Shown one piece after another: positions 52,907 to 61,367 of a stretch of 64,000 nucleotides of DNA (its first letter is position 1; each line of letters begins with the position of its first letter). This DNA comes from an uncultured Myxococcales bacterium. GTDB lineage: Bacteria; Myxococcota_A; UBA9042. The translations under genes and the position numbers were made by a program. Below the pieces are notes generated by a model. The model saw only the letters and a program-made list of their open reading frames with translations. It made no database searches and was not told the DNA's origin. The DNA is taken from the NCBI GenBank assembly GCA_903929795.1, contig CAIYWC010000091.1:1-64000 (forward strand), given 5' to 3'.

Positions 52907-54055
52907 TCAGCCCGCCGCCAGACCTGCGCCTGGATGCGCCGCCGCCGCCTCAGCCAGCCACACCGAGGGCGCCTTGGCCAGGCCCAGCAGCCGCGCGTTC
53001 TCGGCCGTGTGTGCGACAGTCCCCATGCCCACCAGCGCGCTCGTCACCGCTTGCGGCGACCGCGCGAACTGCAGCGCGTACTCCGCCGCCGTGGCAATTC
53101 CCGGCAAGTCGGGCACATGCGTCGGCCGTTGCCGCCCCAGCCGCCCTTGCAGCAGCGGCCCCGACGCCAGCGCCATCAGGCCCAGCTCGCGCACCGCATC
53201 CAACGCCGGCAACAGGTGCCCGCGCACCGGCTGGTTCGCCCGCGTCAGCGCCTCGGGCATCGCCAGGTTCACTGGCAGCTCGACGGCACGCATGTTGTGG
53301 CGCAATCCAGCGACTTCACTCGCCAATTCCATCATGCGCGCCAGCGAGATGTGATCCCGCTCGTCCGGCCGCGCCCGCAGCGCCGACCAAGTCGCCAGCC
53401 CGTATGCACGGATCTTGCCGGCGGCCACCGCCTCCTCCAGCGCCTGAAACGCAAGTCGCAGCCGGTCCTCGAACGTCGCGCGATCGATGACCTGCAGTTG
53501 CGTCTCCGGGTTGTGCAAGAACAGCACGTCCAGCGTCTGCAGGCCCAGGTTGTCCAGGCTGCGGTCCAGCGCCTCGTGCAGATAGGCCGGCGTCATGCAG
53601 TGGCAGCCGGCGACCAGATCCGCGTCCGTCGCCAGTCCGCGTGCGATGGTGCAATCGCGCATCCAGCCAGCCTTGTCGGGCGGCGGTTCGCCGTCAAAAG
53701 GCACGAATCCGGCCTTGCTGGCGATGAACAGCTCGCTGCGCCACACTTCACCACTTTCTGTCAATGCTTTCAGCGCCTTGCCGACCACCCGCTCACCGCG
53801 CTGGCAGCGGTAGTTGCCCGCGGTATCGATGACGTTGATGCCGAGGCGAACGGCGTCGATGATGGCCGCTTCATAGCCGGCGTCGACTTCGTCCGTTGGC
53901 GCACCGAGGTAAGTGCCCATGCCGATGGAGCTCAGGCGCATCCGGAAGATGTCGGCGTAGGCGTCGGCGGCCTTGCCATAGGCGTGACGGCGCATGAAGC
54001 GCTGCGTGCCCGCCTCGGTCGCCCAACTGCGCTGGCTGATGAGCTCGCTGACCAT
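52907..54055 (-). CDS. Aldo/keto reductase family protein
   Basis: A predicted NADPH-dependent oxidoreductase, 382 residues, TIM-barrel fold. The catalytic tetrad is in place: Asp and Tyr in NVIDTAGNYRCQRGERVVGKAL, Lys in LFIASKAGF and His in LDVLFLHNPET. It is longer than typical (about 320), with an insertion around the CHCMTP segment. ATG 54055 is preferred because AGGGGTGG precedes it; the GTG at 54076 lacks a ribosome site. It is the last gene after dnaK-dnaJ-thiL, separated from thiL by 72 nt. The substrate is unknown. Confidence 0.85.
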   Translation of the reverse strand: MVSELISQRSWATEAGTQRFMRRHAYGKAADAYADIFRMRLSSIGMGTYLGAPTDEVDAGYEAAIIDAVRLGINVIDTAGNYRCQRGERVVGKALKALTESGEVWRSELFIASKAGFVPFDGEPPPDKAGWMRDCTIARGLATDADLVAGCHCMTPAYLHEALDRSLDNLGLQTLDVLFLHNPETQLQVIDRATFEDRLRLAFQALEEAVAAGKIRAYGLATWSALRARPDERDHISLARMMELASEVAGLRHNMRAVELPVNLAMPEALTRANQPVRGHLLPALDAVRELGLMALASGPLLQGRLGRQRPTHVPDLPGIATAAEYALQFARSPQAVTSALVGMGTVAHTAENARLLGLAKAPSVWLAEAAAAHPGAGLAAG

Positions 54056-54127
54056 GGTCAACCACCCCTGCGGCACCGACCGCCGCGACCAGACTAGGAC
54101 AAGCGGCTGACGTTGTCAGCTTTGCCT

Positions 54128-55075
54128 TCAGCCGCCGTGGCGAAACCCCTGCACGGTGCAGGGTCTCGCGCCGATCTGCAAGTGCACGCGCCCGGTCCCG
54201 GCCTCGGCGCGACCGATTGGCCATGCGCCCAACGGCGCCAGATCCAGACCCGGCGCAGCGGCGCACAGCAGCGCATAGTCATCCCCGCCCTGCGCGCACG
54301 CGGTCCGCCAGTCCAGCTCGCGCGCTTCCAGCCACGCGCGCACATCCGGCGTCAGCCAGTCCGGCGTCGGCAAGTCGAGCGTCAGGTCCACACCGCTGGC
54401 CTCGGCCAAGCGTTGGGCGTCCAGACCCAGACCGTCCGACACGTCGATCGCCGCGCGAACGCCCACGGCCTGCAGCTGCAGCCCCAGCGCCACCAGCGGC
54501 TGCGGCCAGAGGTGCGCCGCGATGAGCCGCGGCTGATCGTCGCCCATGCGCAGCGCCGCCAGCCCCAGCGCGGCTTGACCGACCGCGCCCGCCAGCCACA
54601 GCACATCGCCCGGCCGCACCTGATCGCGGCGCATCGGCGGCGCGCGCAGCGTGCCCAGCGCGGTCACCGTCCAGCGCGCCGGCCCGGGCGACAGGCCCAG
54701 ATCGCCGCCAACCACCAGCGCCCCATGCTGTCCGGCCAGCGCCTGCAGCCCGCGCGCGGCGGCCAGCAGCTCGCCGACGTCCTGGTCGGGCGGCACTTCC
54801 AGCGCCAGCAGCAGCAGCCGCGGTTGCGCACCCATCGCCGCGAGATCGCTCAGGTTGACCGCAGCGGCCCGGTGGCCCATCGCCGCAGCCGGCGTGCGAT
54901 CCACGAGCCAATCCACACCCGCTACGACGGAATCGACGGTTGCGACAACCGGGCCATCGGGCTGCCAGACCGCCGCGTCATCGCCGTTGGCGACCAGCAC
55001 GTCAGCCCGCGGCGCGTCGAAGATGCCGCGCAGTTGGCGAATCACCGCCAGCTCGCCGACTTCCCGCGCCTGCAT
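54128..55075 (-). CDS. thiL: Thiamine-monophosphate kinase
   Basis: Makes thiamine diphosphate from thiamine monophosphate and ATP; 315 residues, normal length. Motifs: GDDAAVW near the N-terminus, TVDSVVAGVDW, AVNLSDLAAMGAQPRLLLLAL, VVGGDLGLSPG and AAIDVSDGLGLDAQRLAEASGV, all hallmark ThiL segments binding Mg-ATP. The open frame extends 89 codons upstream inside dnaJ, but ATG 55075 overlaps the dnaJ TGA by one base, so translation is probably coupled. No other thi gene is in the window. Confidence 0.9.
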   Translation of the reverse strand: MQAREVGELAVIRQLRGIFDAPRADVLVANGDDAAVWQPDGPVVATVDSVVAGVDWLVDRTPAAAMGHRAAAVNLSDLAAMGAQPRLLLLALEVPPDQDVGELLAAARGLQALAGQHGALVVGGDLGLSPGPARWTVTALGTLRAPPMRRDQVRPGDVLWLAGAVGQAALGLAALRMGDDQPRLIAAHLWPQPLVALGLQLQAVGVRAAIDVSDGLGLDAQRLAEASGVDLTLDLPTPDWLTPDVRAWLEARELDWRTACAQGGDDYALLCAAAPGLDLAPLGAWPIGRAEAGTGRVHLQIGARPCTVQGFRHGG

Positions 55076-56211
55076 CAGATGGAGCTGCCGCTGCCGTCCG
55101 GGCCGCTGACCAAGGCGCGATACGCGAGCGCGCGGGCAAAACGCGCCACGCCCAACTGCGCTTCCAGCGCGAGCACCGCCGCCGCCTGGGAAGGCGCGAG
55201 CTCCGTGGGCATGTCGATGAAGACCTGAACGCGCAGCGCACCGCGTTTGGCCGCGCCCGTGGGATTGGAGCTGATCGGCAAACCATGGCCGCCAATGCGG
55301 AATTCCCGCCCGGGCGGCGTGCCGGGCGGCACCGTCAGCCACTGCGTCGTCTCCAGCGTCGGCACCGGGACGCGCCCGCCCGCAACGGCCTCGCTCCAGG
55401 TCAGCGGCACCTGACAGACGAGGTCATCGCCGTCGGCACGCAAAAACGGATGCGCCTGGATGCGCACAACGACCACGAGATCACCCGGCCGCCCACCGGC
55501 AAGCGGTTCACCCCCCCCGCGCACGCGCAAGTGCGCGCCCTCGCGACAGCGGACGGGCACGTGGACCTCGACTTCCTGATGGGTCATCACCTGACCAGTC
55601 CCGGCGCAGCCCGTGCACGGCGCCAGCAGCAGCGACCCGCGGCCCGCGCAGAACCCGCACCGGACGTCCTGGCGGCGCAGTCCGATCTTCAATGTGCCGG
55701 CGCCCTGGCAGACATGACAAACGGGATTGCGCGCGGGCTCGGTCGTCCCGGCGCCGTGGCAGAGCGCACAAGGCTTGGTGAATTCCGCACGCACGACGGT
55801 GAGACCGCCCAGCATCGCCTTGGCAAACGGCAGCGGGTGCTCGACGCGCAGATCGCGGCCCTGCACCACGCCCGGCAGCGCCGCTTGGCGCTTGCGCAGG
55901 CGGGTCACCACCGTGTCCAGCACGTCCAGGGCGCGCTCCGCCCGCGGATCGTCCATCAGGCGCAGCGGGTCGCGCAGCATCAGCATCCGGTCGTAGTTCA
56001 CCCGCCGCGCGGCGTCCGATACCTCCGCGTAAGCGCTGGCAATTTGCTTGAAACAGTCCTCCGCAACCGCGCTGCCGCCCTGCGCATCGGGATGGTAGAC
56101 GCGCGACAGCTTGCGGTACGCCGCCTTGATCTGAGCGTCGGTGGCACGCGGCGCAACGCCCAGCAAGCGGTAGTGATCGGGAACATGCGTGTCTGGCGTG
56201 GCAATCGGCAT
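55075..56211 (-). CDS. dnaJ: DnaJ co-chaperone lacking a Gly/Phe-rich linker
   Basis: A J-domain co-chaperone of the adjacent DnaK, about 378 residues. The J domain (about 13-75) has HYRLLGVAPRATDAQIKAAY and the HPD triplet (YHPDAQGG). The zinc region has four CxxCxGxG-like modules (CALCHGAG, CHVCQGAG, CGFCAGRG, CTGCAGTG). A substrate-binding C-terminal domain follows. Between J and zinc domains there is a charged helical segment instead of the usual Gly/Phe stretch. ATG 56211 is chosen; TTG 56226 would add five residues. No strong ribosome site is seen, so it may rely on coupling to dnaK 34 nt upstream. Confidence 0.85.
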   Translation of the reverse strand: MPIATPDTHVPDHYRLLGVAPRATDAQIKAAYRKLSRVYHPDAQGGSAVAEDCFKQIASAYAEVSDAARRVNYDRMLMLRDPLRLMDDPRAERALDVLDTVVTRLRKRQAALPGVVQGRDLRVEHPLPFAKAMLGGLTVVRAEFTKPCALCHGAGTTEPARNPVCHVCQGAGTLKIGLRRQDVRCGFCAGRGSLLLAPCTGCAGTGQVMTHQEVEVHVPVRCREGAHLRVRGGGEPLAGGRPGDLVVVVRIQAHPFLRADGDDLVCQVPLTWSEAVAGGRVPVPTLETTQWLTVPPGTPPGREFRIGGHGLPISSNPTGAAKRGALRVQVFIDMPTELAPSQAAAVLALEAQLGVARFARALAYRALVSGPDGSGSSI

Positions 56212-56244
56212 GGCAGCGTGCGGCAAGTTTGGCGGCCGCGGCGG

Positions 56245-58053
56245 CTAGGCCAAATCCTTGTACATGACCTCAGTGATGCGAAACGCCGACTTCTCCAGTT
56301 CCCGCAAGGCGTTGCCCATCCGCGCCATGTCAGCGCTCTCGGTCGCCCGCCGGCCTTCTTCCAGGTCCACGCGAATCTGCGCCAACTCGGATTCGGTCAG
56401 GTAGTTGGCCGACTCCGCCAGCGAGCGCTCCGTCGTGTAGATCAAACCCGCCAGCCGCCGCCGCATTTCCGCCATTTCGACGTGCAAGCGGTCCGACTCC
56501 ATGTATTGCTCGGCCTCGGACAGGATGCGCTCAATCGCCTGTTCGGTCAGACCGGACGTTGCCCGCACGCGCAGGCTCTGCTCTTTCTTGGTGCCGAGAT
56601 CGCGCGCGTCCACGCTCAGGATGCCGTTGGCGTCGATCGAAAACGTCACCTCGATCTTGGGCACGCCGCGCAGCGCCGGCGGGATGCCGACCAGCTCAAA
56701 GCGCGCGAGGCTCGTGTTGTCCGCCGCCAGCGGGCGCTCGCCCTGCAGCACGTGGATGTTGACGAGCGGCTGGTAGTCCTCGGAAGTCGTAAAGATTTCC
56801 GTCACGCTGACTGGCACCGTCACGTTGCGCGGGATCAGCTTGGTCATCACGCCACCGGCCGTTTCAATGCCCAGCGACAGTGGATTCACGTCCAGCAGCA
56901 CCACTTCGCCGACGTCGCCCGAGAGGATCGCCGCCTGGATCGCCGCGCCCACAGCCACCGCTTCATCCGGATTGACGCTGCGGTTGGGCTGGCGACCAAA
57001 AAAATCCGCCACGGTCCGCTGCACGAGCGGCATTTTCGTCATGCCGCCGACCAGCAGCACGTCGGTGATCTGCGCGATCGACACACCCGCGCCGGTCAGC
57101 GCCTCTTCACAATGCGCGATGGTCTGGACGATCAGGTCCTGCGTCAGCGCTTCCAGCTCGTCGCGCCGCAACACCCGCCGCAGATGCTTGGGCCCGGACG
57201 CGTCTGCCGTCAAGAAGGGCAGGGAGATCTCGGTCTCGTCGACCGTCGACAGCTCGATCTTCGCGCGTTCCGCCGCGTCCTTCAGCCGCTGCAAGGCCAC
57301 GGGATCCTTGCGCAAATCGATGTTCGTATCGCCCAGAAAGTTGGCGATCATCGTGTCCATCAGCCGCGCGTCAATGTCCTCGCCGCCCAGAAACGTGTCG
57401 CCGTGGGTGGCCTTGACTTGGAAGACGCCACCGGAAAAATCAAGAATCGAGATATCGAACGTGCCGCCGCCCAAGTCGTAAACCGCAATGGTTCCGGATG
57501 CTTCTGCGCCAATTCCATACGCGAGCGCCGCGGCAGTCGGCTCGTTGATAATGCGCAGGACGTTCAAACCAGCCAAGCGGCCGGCGTCGCGCGTCGCTTG
57601 CCGTTGGGCGTCGTCAAAATAGGCGGGCACGGCGACGACGGCGTCCTTGATCGTCGCTTCCGTGTATTCCTGCGCCGATTCCTTGAGCGCGCGCAGCACG
57701 AACGCGCCGATCTCCGGCGGCGAATAGCGCTTGCCGTGCACGGTGACCGCAGCGTCGCCGTTGTCGCTGGCGGCGATCCGGAACGGCGCAGTCATCTGCA
57801 TCCGCTGCACTTCAGGACTCTTGAACTTGCGGCCCATCAGCCGCTTGGTTGCGAAAACGGTGTTCTGTGGGTTCGCGACCGCCTGACGCTTGGCGATATT
57901 GCCGACCAGGCGCTGGCCATCGGGCGTAAAGGCAACCATCGAGGGCGTCGTACGCGAGCCCTCCGCATTGGGAACCACGTGCGCAACGCCGCTTTCATAC
58001 AAGCAGACGCACGAGTTGGTCGTGCCGAGATCGATGCCGACGACTTTGTCCAT
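56245..58053 (-). CDS. dnaK: Hsp70 chaperone DnaK
   Basis: The ATP-driven chaperone, 602 residues, slightly short for DnaK (about 610-640). The nucleotide-binding domain begins KVVGIDLGTTNSCVCLYE and has VVAVPAYFDDAQRQATRDAG, NEPTAAALAYG, AVYDLGGGTFDISILD and VLLVGGMTKMPLV. The peptide-binding domain has SLGIETAGGVMTKLIPRN and SIDANGILSVDARDLGT. The C-terminal lid ends MYKDLA without the acidic or Gly-rich tail of E. coli DnaK. ATG 58053 has GGAAGGTGG upstream. No grpE is present here. It is probably one of several DnaK copies in the genome, as is usual in myxobacteria. Confidence 0.92.
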   Translation of the reverse strand: MDKVVGIDLGTTNSCVCLYESGVAHVVPNAEGSRTTPSMVAFTPDGQRLVGNIAKRQAVANPQNTVFATKRLMGRKFKSPEVQRMQMTAPFRIAASDNGDAAVTVHGKRYSPPEIGAFVLRALKESAQEYTEATIKDAVVAVPAYFDDAQRQATRDAGRLAGLNVLRIINEPTAAALAYGIGAEASGTIAVYDLGGGTFDISILDFSGGVFQVKATHGDTFLGGEDIDARLMDTMIANFLGDTNIDLRKDPVALQRLKDAAERAKIELSTVDETEISLPFLTADASGPKHLRRVLRRDELEALTQDLIVQTIAHCEEALTGAGVSIAQITDVLLVGGMTKMPLVQRTVADFFGRQPNRSVNPDEAVAVGAAIQAAILSGDVGEVVLLDVNPLSLGIETAGGVMTKLIPRNVTVPVSVTEIFTTSEDYQPLVNIHVLQGERPLAADNTSLARFELVGIPPALRGVPKIEVTFSIDANGILSVDARDLGTKKEQSLRVRATSGLTEQAIERILSEAEQYMESDRLHVEMAEMRRRLAGLIYTTERSLAESANYLTESELAQIRVDLEEGRRATESADMARMGNALRELEKSAFRITEVMYKDLA

Positions 58054-58073
58054 CCGCCACCTTCCAACGCTGC

Positions 58074-58120
58074 GCGGTATGAGTGAATACCGCCCAGGCT
58101 GGATCAAATGCGAGCGCATT
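58074..58120 (-). promoter_or_regulatory. Two palindromes in the dnaK leader
   Basis: GCGGTAT-GAGTGA-ATACCGC (58074-58093) is a perfect 7-bp inverted repeat, and AATGCG-AG-CGCATT (58107-58120) a perfect 6-bp one. Both lie between the promoter candidate and the dnaK ribosome site, where a repressor or an RNA structure could act. Neither matches the CIRCE element of HrcA. Confidence 0.5.
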
Positions 58121-58133
58121 CTCGCGGTAGGTA

Positions 58134-58163
58134 GGATGGCGCGAAACTGCGCCAGAGGTCAAG
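58134..58163 (-). promoter_or_regulatory. dnaK promoter, possibly heat-shock type
   Basis: On the minus strand CTTGACC (58163-58157), a 15-nt spacer and CGCCATCC (58141-58134) resemble the sigma-32 pattern CTTGAAA/CCCCATNT. Read as sigma-70 the -10 would be a weak CATCCT. Confidence 0.4.
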
Positions 58164-58192
58164 GCGGGCTCACGATTCTGCAGATATCCGCG

Positions 58193-60547
58193 CTACACGT
58201 CAGGCGGGTCTTCCTGTTCCGCAGGCGGCAAAACAACCGGTGCCATGTGCCCCGACTCGCCGCGCTCAATCCGCGCGCCACCGGGCTGGGCAAAGTGGGC
58301 GGCTTCCAACTGGTCCTGCTCTTCTTCCGCGCCGTAGCGGTAGCGGTACTGGTAGCGGGCCTTGTACGCGCCGCCTTTGCGATAGCCCTTGCCGTAGTAG
58401 TAGCCGTAGCCGACGCCTTGCAGGCCCGTGCGCGAGAGCACAATGCCCATGAGCGGCGCATTGACGCTGCGCAACTGCGCAACGGCCGAAGCGACCCAGT
58501 CGTGGCGCGACTTGGCGGTGTGTGCGACGAGCACCACGCCATCGACCAACGCGGCGACGACGAGTGCGTCCGAGACGATCTCGATAGGCGGCGAATCAAA
58601 AACCACGGTGGTGTAGTGCTGCTTGAGCTCCTCGACCATGGCCTTGAAGCGCTCCGTGTGGAGGATTTCCGAAGGGTTGGGCGGCAGCGCACCGCACGGC
58701 ATGAAGTCGAGGCCCGGCACCTGCGTCGGCTGCACGTACGCGGTCACCGGCTCGCGGCCAAGGATATAACCCGTCACGCCGCCCACGTTCGGCACGCCAA
58801 AGACCTTGTGCAGTCGCGGCTTGCGCAGGTCCGTGTCCACCAGGATACAGCGGCCCGAAGCCGCCGCGAGCGTGATCGCAAGCGTTGTGGAAGTCGACGT
58901 TTTGCCTTCGCGCGGATGGGCAGACGACACGAGCAGCGTGTGCAGCGGCTTGTCCGGCCGCATGAACAGCAGGTTCGTGCGCACGGAGCGCGCGGCTTCA
59001 GCGACTCGCGAATTGGGCCGGTAGTACACGTACATGTCCGTGCCGCCTTCCGGCACGAGCTTGCCCTCGGCCACATCGCCCGGCTCAAACGTCGGGATCG
59101 CGCCCAGATACGGCACGCCATGGATGCGCTCCACATCGGCCCTGCCCTGAATCGTGTTGTCCAGCGATTCGGCAATCAGCGCGGCGATCACGCCTGCGAA
59201 CAGCGCGAGCAAAAAGCCAATCGCCAGGCTCAGCTGCATGTTGGGCCGCACCGGTGTCCGCGGGGTCACGGCCGAGTCCAGCACCGAGACGTTGTTCACG
59301 CCCACGTCCTTGGTCAGGTCCGTCTCGGCGTAGCGTTTGGCGACCTTTTCGTAAAACATCTTGTCTTCTTCGGACTTGGCCAGCAGCTTGTCATGCTCCA
59401 GCTTGGTCTGGCGGATCTCCTCGTCCTCCGCCTTGGTCACCTTCAGCTGCTCGACGATGTCGTCTTCCTCCGCGCGCGCCGCCGCCAGGCCTTGGACCGC
59501 CGAATCCAACATCGCCGTCAAATGCCGGTCCGCCAAGGCCTGAAGCTGCACCATCTGCTGGTCGATCGCCTCGATCCGCGGGTGCTTCTCCAGATAGGTC
59601 GTCGCCAACTCGCGCCGCTTGGTGCCCAGGTCCAGCCAGCGCCGCTTCAACTCCGCCACCAGCGAGTCGCGCATCAGCGTTGGCGCCGAGACCGAGAAAA
59701 TATCCTTGGTTCCCCGGGACTTTCGCAGCTGCGCGACGTCCAGCTCCGCCTTGAGCCGCACGTTGTGCACGGCGCGCAGGGCCCGGTTGAGCTCCATGTT
59801 GCGCTCGTTCACGGCCAGACGGCGGTTGTCGCTGAAATCATGTTGGCGTTCAAAGTCATACAGCGCCTGCTGCGAGCCGCTCTTGGTCTCCTCGAGCTTC
59901 TTGCGCATCGCCCGCAAGTCCGAGTAGGCGTCCTGGACGACACGGCGTTTGTTATTGATATTGCGGTCTTTGTACGCCGCCATCACGGCGTTCACGAGGT
60001 CCCGGGCGAATTCCGGGTCGGAATCCTCCACCGAAATGCGCGAAATCAGCGTGTCGTCGGCCATTTCGACCAGCACGCGCGCCGCCATCATGCCCACCGC
60101 GTCGGCGTTGGCCATGATCGATTCCTTTTGTGCCTTGGTCAACGGCTTCTCATTGTACTGAAAGCCGAAAAAGCGCTCGTCGTGGCTCAGCGCCAGCCGA
60201 CTGACGACCATCGCGGCAAGGTCGCGCGACTGCAAGATGGACTGCTGGGCGCGGTAGTACTGCTTGACGCCGCCGTATGCGCCCTGCGTGCCGAGGCTGT
60301 AGACCTCGCTCATCTCGCCGAGGACCTTGGGCGGCGTGTTGTCGATTTGCAGCGTGCCGGTCGCGCGGAAGATCGGCTGCTGGTGCCGCACAAAGACGAT
60401 CGCGCCGGCGAAGACCAGCGCGGTGACGACGAGAAACCACCAACGGCGACGGCCGAGGATGTCGCGCATCCGCGCAACGATCGCTTCGACAGGCTGCTCC
60501 ACGGCGACGGATGCCGCCGAAGCTTGGGCTGGCTCGCGTGCGGTCAC
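58193..60547 (-). CDS. Wzc-like polysaccharide co-polymerase with BY-kinase domain
   Basis: An inner-membrane bacterial tyrosine kinase that controls exopolysaccharide polymerisation and export; 784 residues. Membrane segment 1 at about 36-53, a periplasmic coiled-coil part (about 200-430), membrane segment 2 at 439-459 and a cytoplasmic kinase (about 505-710). Walker A AHPREGKT is at 543-550, A' ILVDTD at 568-573 and B VVFDSPP at 648-654. The C-terminal cluster has ten Tyr between 714 and 738, the autophosphorylation tail. The GTG start overlaps the stop of the upstream OPX gene (GTGA). Confidence 0.92.
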   Translation of the reverse strand: MTAREPAQASAASVAVEQPVEAIVARMRDILGRRRWWFLVVTALVFAGAIVFVRHQQPIFRATGTLQIDNTPPKVLGEMSEVYSLGTQGAYGGVKQYYRAQQSILQSRDLAAMVVSRLALSHDERFFGFQYNEKPLTKAQKESIMANADAVGMMAARVLVEMADDTLISRISVEDSDPEFARDLVNAVMAAYKDRNINNKRRVVQDAYSDLRAMRKKLEETKSGSQQALYDFERQHDFSDNRRLAVNERNMELNRALRAVHNVRLKAELDVAQLRKSRGTKDIFSVSAPTLMRDSLVAELKRRWLDLGTKRRELATTYLEKHPRIEAIDQQMVQLQALADRHLTAMLDSAVQGLAAARAEEDDIVEQLKVTKAEDEEIRQTKLEHDKLLAKSEEDKMFYEKVAKRYAETDLTKDVGVNNVSVLDSAVTPRTPVRPNMQLSLAIGFLLALFAGVIAALIAESLDNTIQGRADVERIHGVPYLGAIPTFEPGDVAEGKLVPEGGTDMYVYYRPNSRVAEAARSVRTNLLFMRPDKPLHTLLVSSAHPREGKTSTSTTLAITLAAASGRCILVDTDLRKPRLHKVFGVPNVGGVTGYILGREPVTAYVQPTQVPGLDFMPCGALPPNPSEILHTERFKAMVEELKQHYTTVVFDSPPIEIVSDALVVAALVDGVVLVAHTAKSRHDWVASAVAQLRSVNAPLMGIVLSRTGLQGVGYGYYYGKGYRKGGAYKARYQYRYRYGAEEEQDQLEAAHFAQPGGARIERGESGHMAPVVLPPAEQEDPPDV

Positions 60548-61182
60548 AGGATCGTCTCCGGTATGTAAATAATATCGCCAGGTTGCACCTGAAAGTTCAC
60601 AGCCAACCCCTGCATGATCTTGTCCACCGGCACCGGAATGCGCCGCTCACCGGTCGCGTCCATGCGGGTCACAATCGCGTAATTGCGCTCGGCCATCGCG
60701 GCGAAACCGCCGGCCAGCGTGACCGCCTCGACGATGGTCATGTTGTCCGTGTAGGCAAACCGGCCCGGCGCCTTGACCTCGCCCAGCACAAAAATCTTCT
60801 TGGAACTCAAGGTCTTGACCGAAACCATCACATACGGGTGCTTCAGATAGCCCTGCGCGAGCTTTTGCCGGAGGAGCGCCGCGACCTGCGAGGCCACCAG
60901 GCCCTCCACGGTGATGGTGCCGATGAGCGGATAGTCGATCTGTCCGGTCGGCGACACGATGTGCGTGCCGGAGAGCGCCGGCTCTTCATAGACGCGGACC
61001 TCGAACTCGTCGCCCGGACCGAGGCAGGCGGCCTGGATGGCCGACCGGACGTCCACGTGCACGTCGCTGTAACCGGCGTTCGCTGTCGCCGAGCAGCCTT
61101 CCGCCAGCACCGCCAGCGACAGCGCGGTGACGGTCAGCGCCGCGAAGGCGGTGTGCGGATGGCGACAGGCAACGGCGGGCAT
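60544..61182 (-). CDS. Short OPX-type polysaccharide export lipoprotein
   Basis: An outer-membrane polysaccharide export protein of the Wza/OPX family, 212 residues. The signal ends AEGC (Cys30). A PES domain (about 52-125: LGPGDEFEVRVYEEPALSG, GQIDYPLIGTITVEGL) and an SLBB domain (about 128-200: KIFVLGEVKAPGRFAY, TLAGGF, PGDIIYIPE) follow. It ends right after SLBB and lacks the C-terminal helix by which E. coli Wza crosses the outer membrane. Such short OPX proteins are thought to need a separate barrel, and one is encoded upstream. ATG 61182 is chosen; TTG 61185 is possible. Overlaps the kinase gene. Confidence 0.9.
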   Translation of the reverse strand: MPAVACRHPHTAFAALTVTALSLAVLAEGCSATANAGYSDVHVDVRSAIQAACLGPGDEFEVRVYEEPALSGTHIVSPTGQIDYPLIGTITVEGLVASQVAALLRQKLAQGYLKHPYVMVSVKTLSSKKIFVLGEVKAPGRFAYTDNMTIVEAVTLAGGFAAMAERNYAIVTRMDATGERRIPVPVDKIMQGLAVNFQVQPGDIIYIPETIL

Positions 61183-61367
61183 CAAGTGAGGGCTCCGGAG
61201 GACGAACCCGGCCCAAGGGGCGCGGCGTGAGAAGGGTGTGGGTCAAGTCGGGATATGGCGACACACCACGCGAGTTCGTTGCCGCAGCGGCCGTTCAGGA
61301 TCAATCGGGCGACGAAGCGGCGTGCGGTTGTTGGAAAGAGGGTGCACCGCTGCAGCCACGCGGCCGC

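Noticed and set aside
58054..58133. CIRCE/HrcA operator before dnaK
   Set aside because: The palindromes present do not match TTAGCACTC-N9-GAGTGCTAA.
54940..60568. Plus-strand frames of 1,048 and 892 residues opposite dnaJ/dnaK and the Wzc-like gene
   Set aside because: Both are antisense to well-conserved proteins and have shadow composition.
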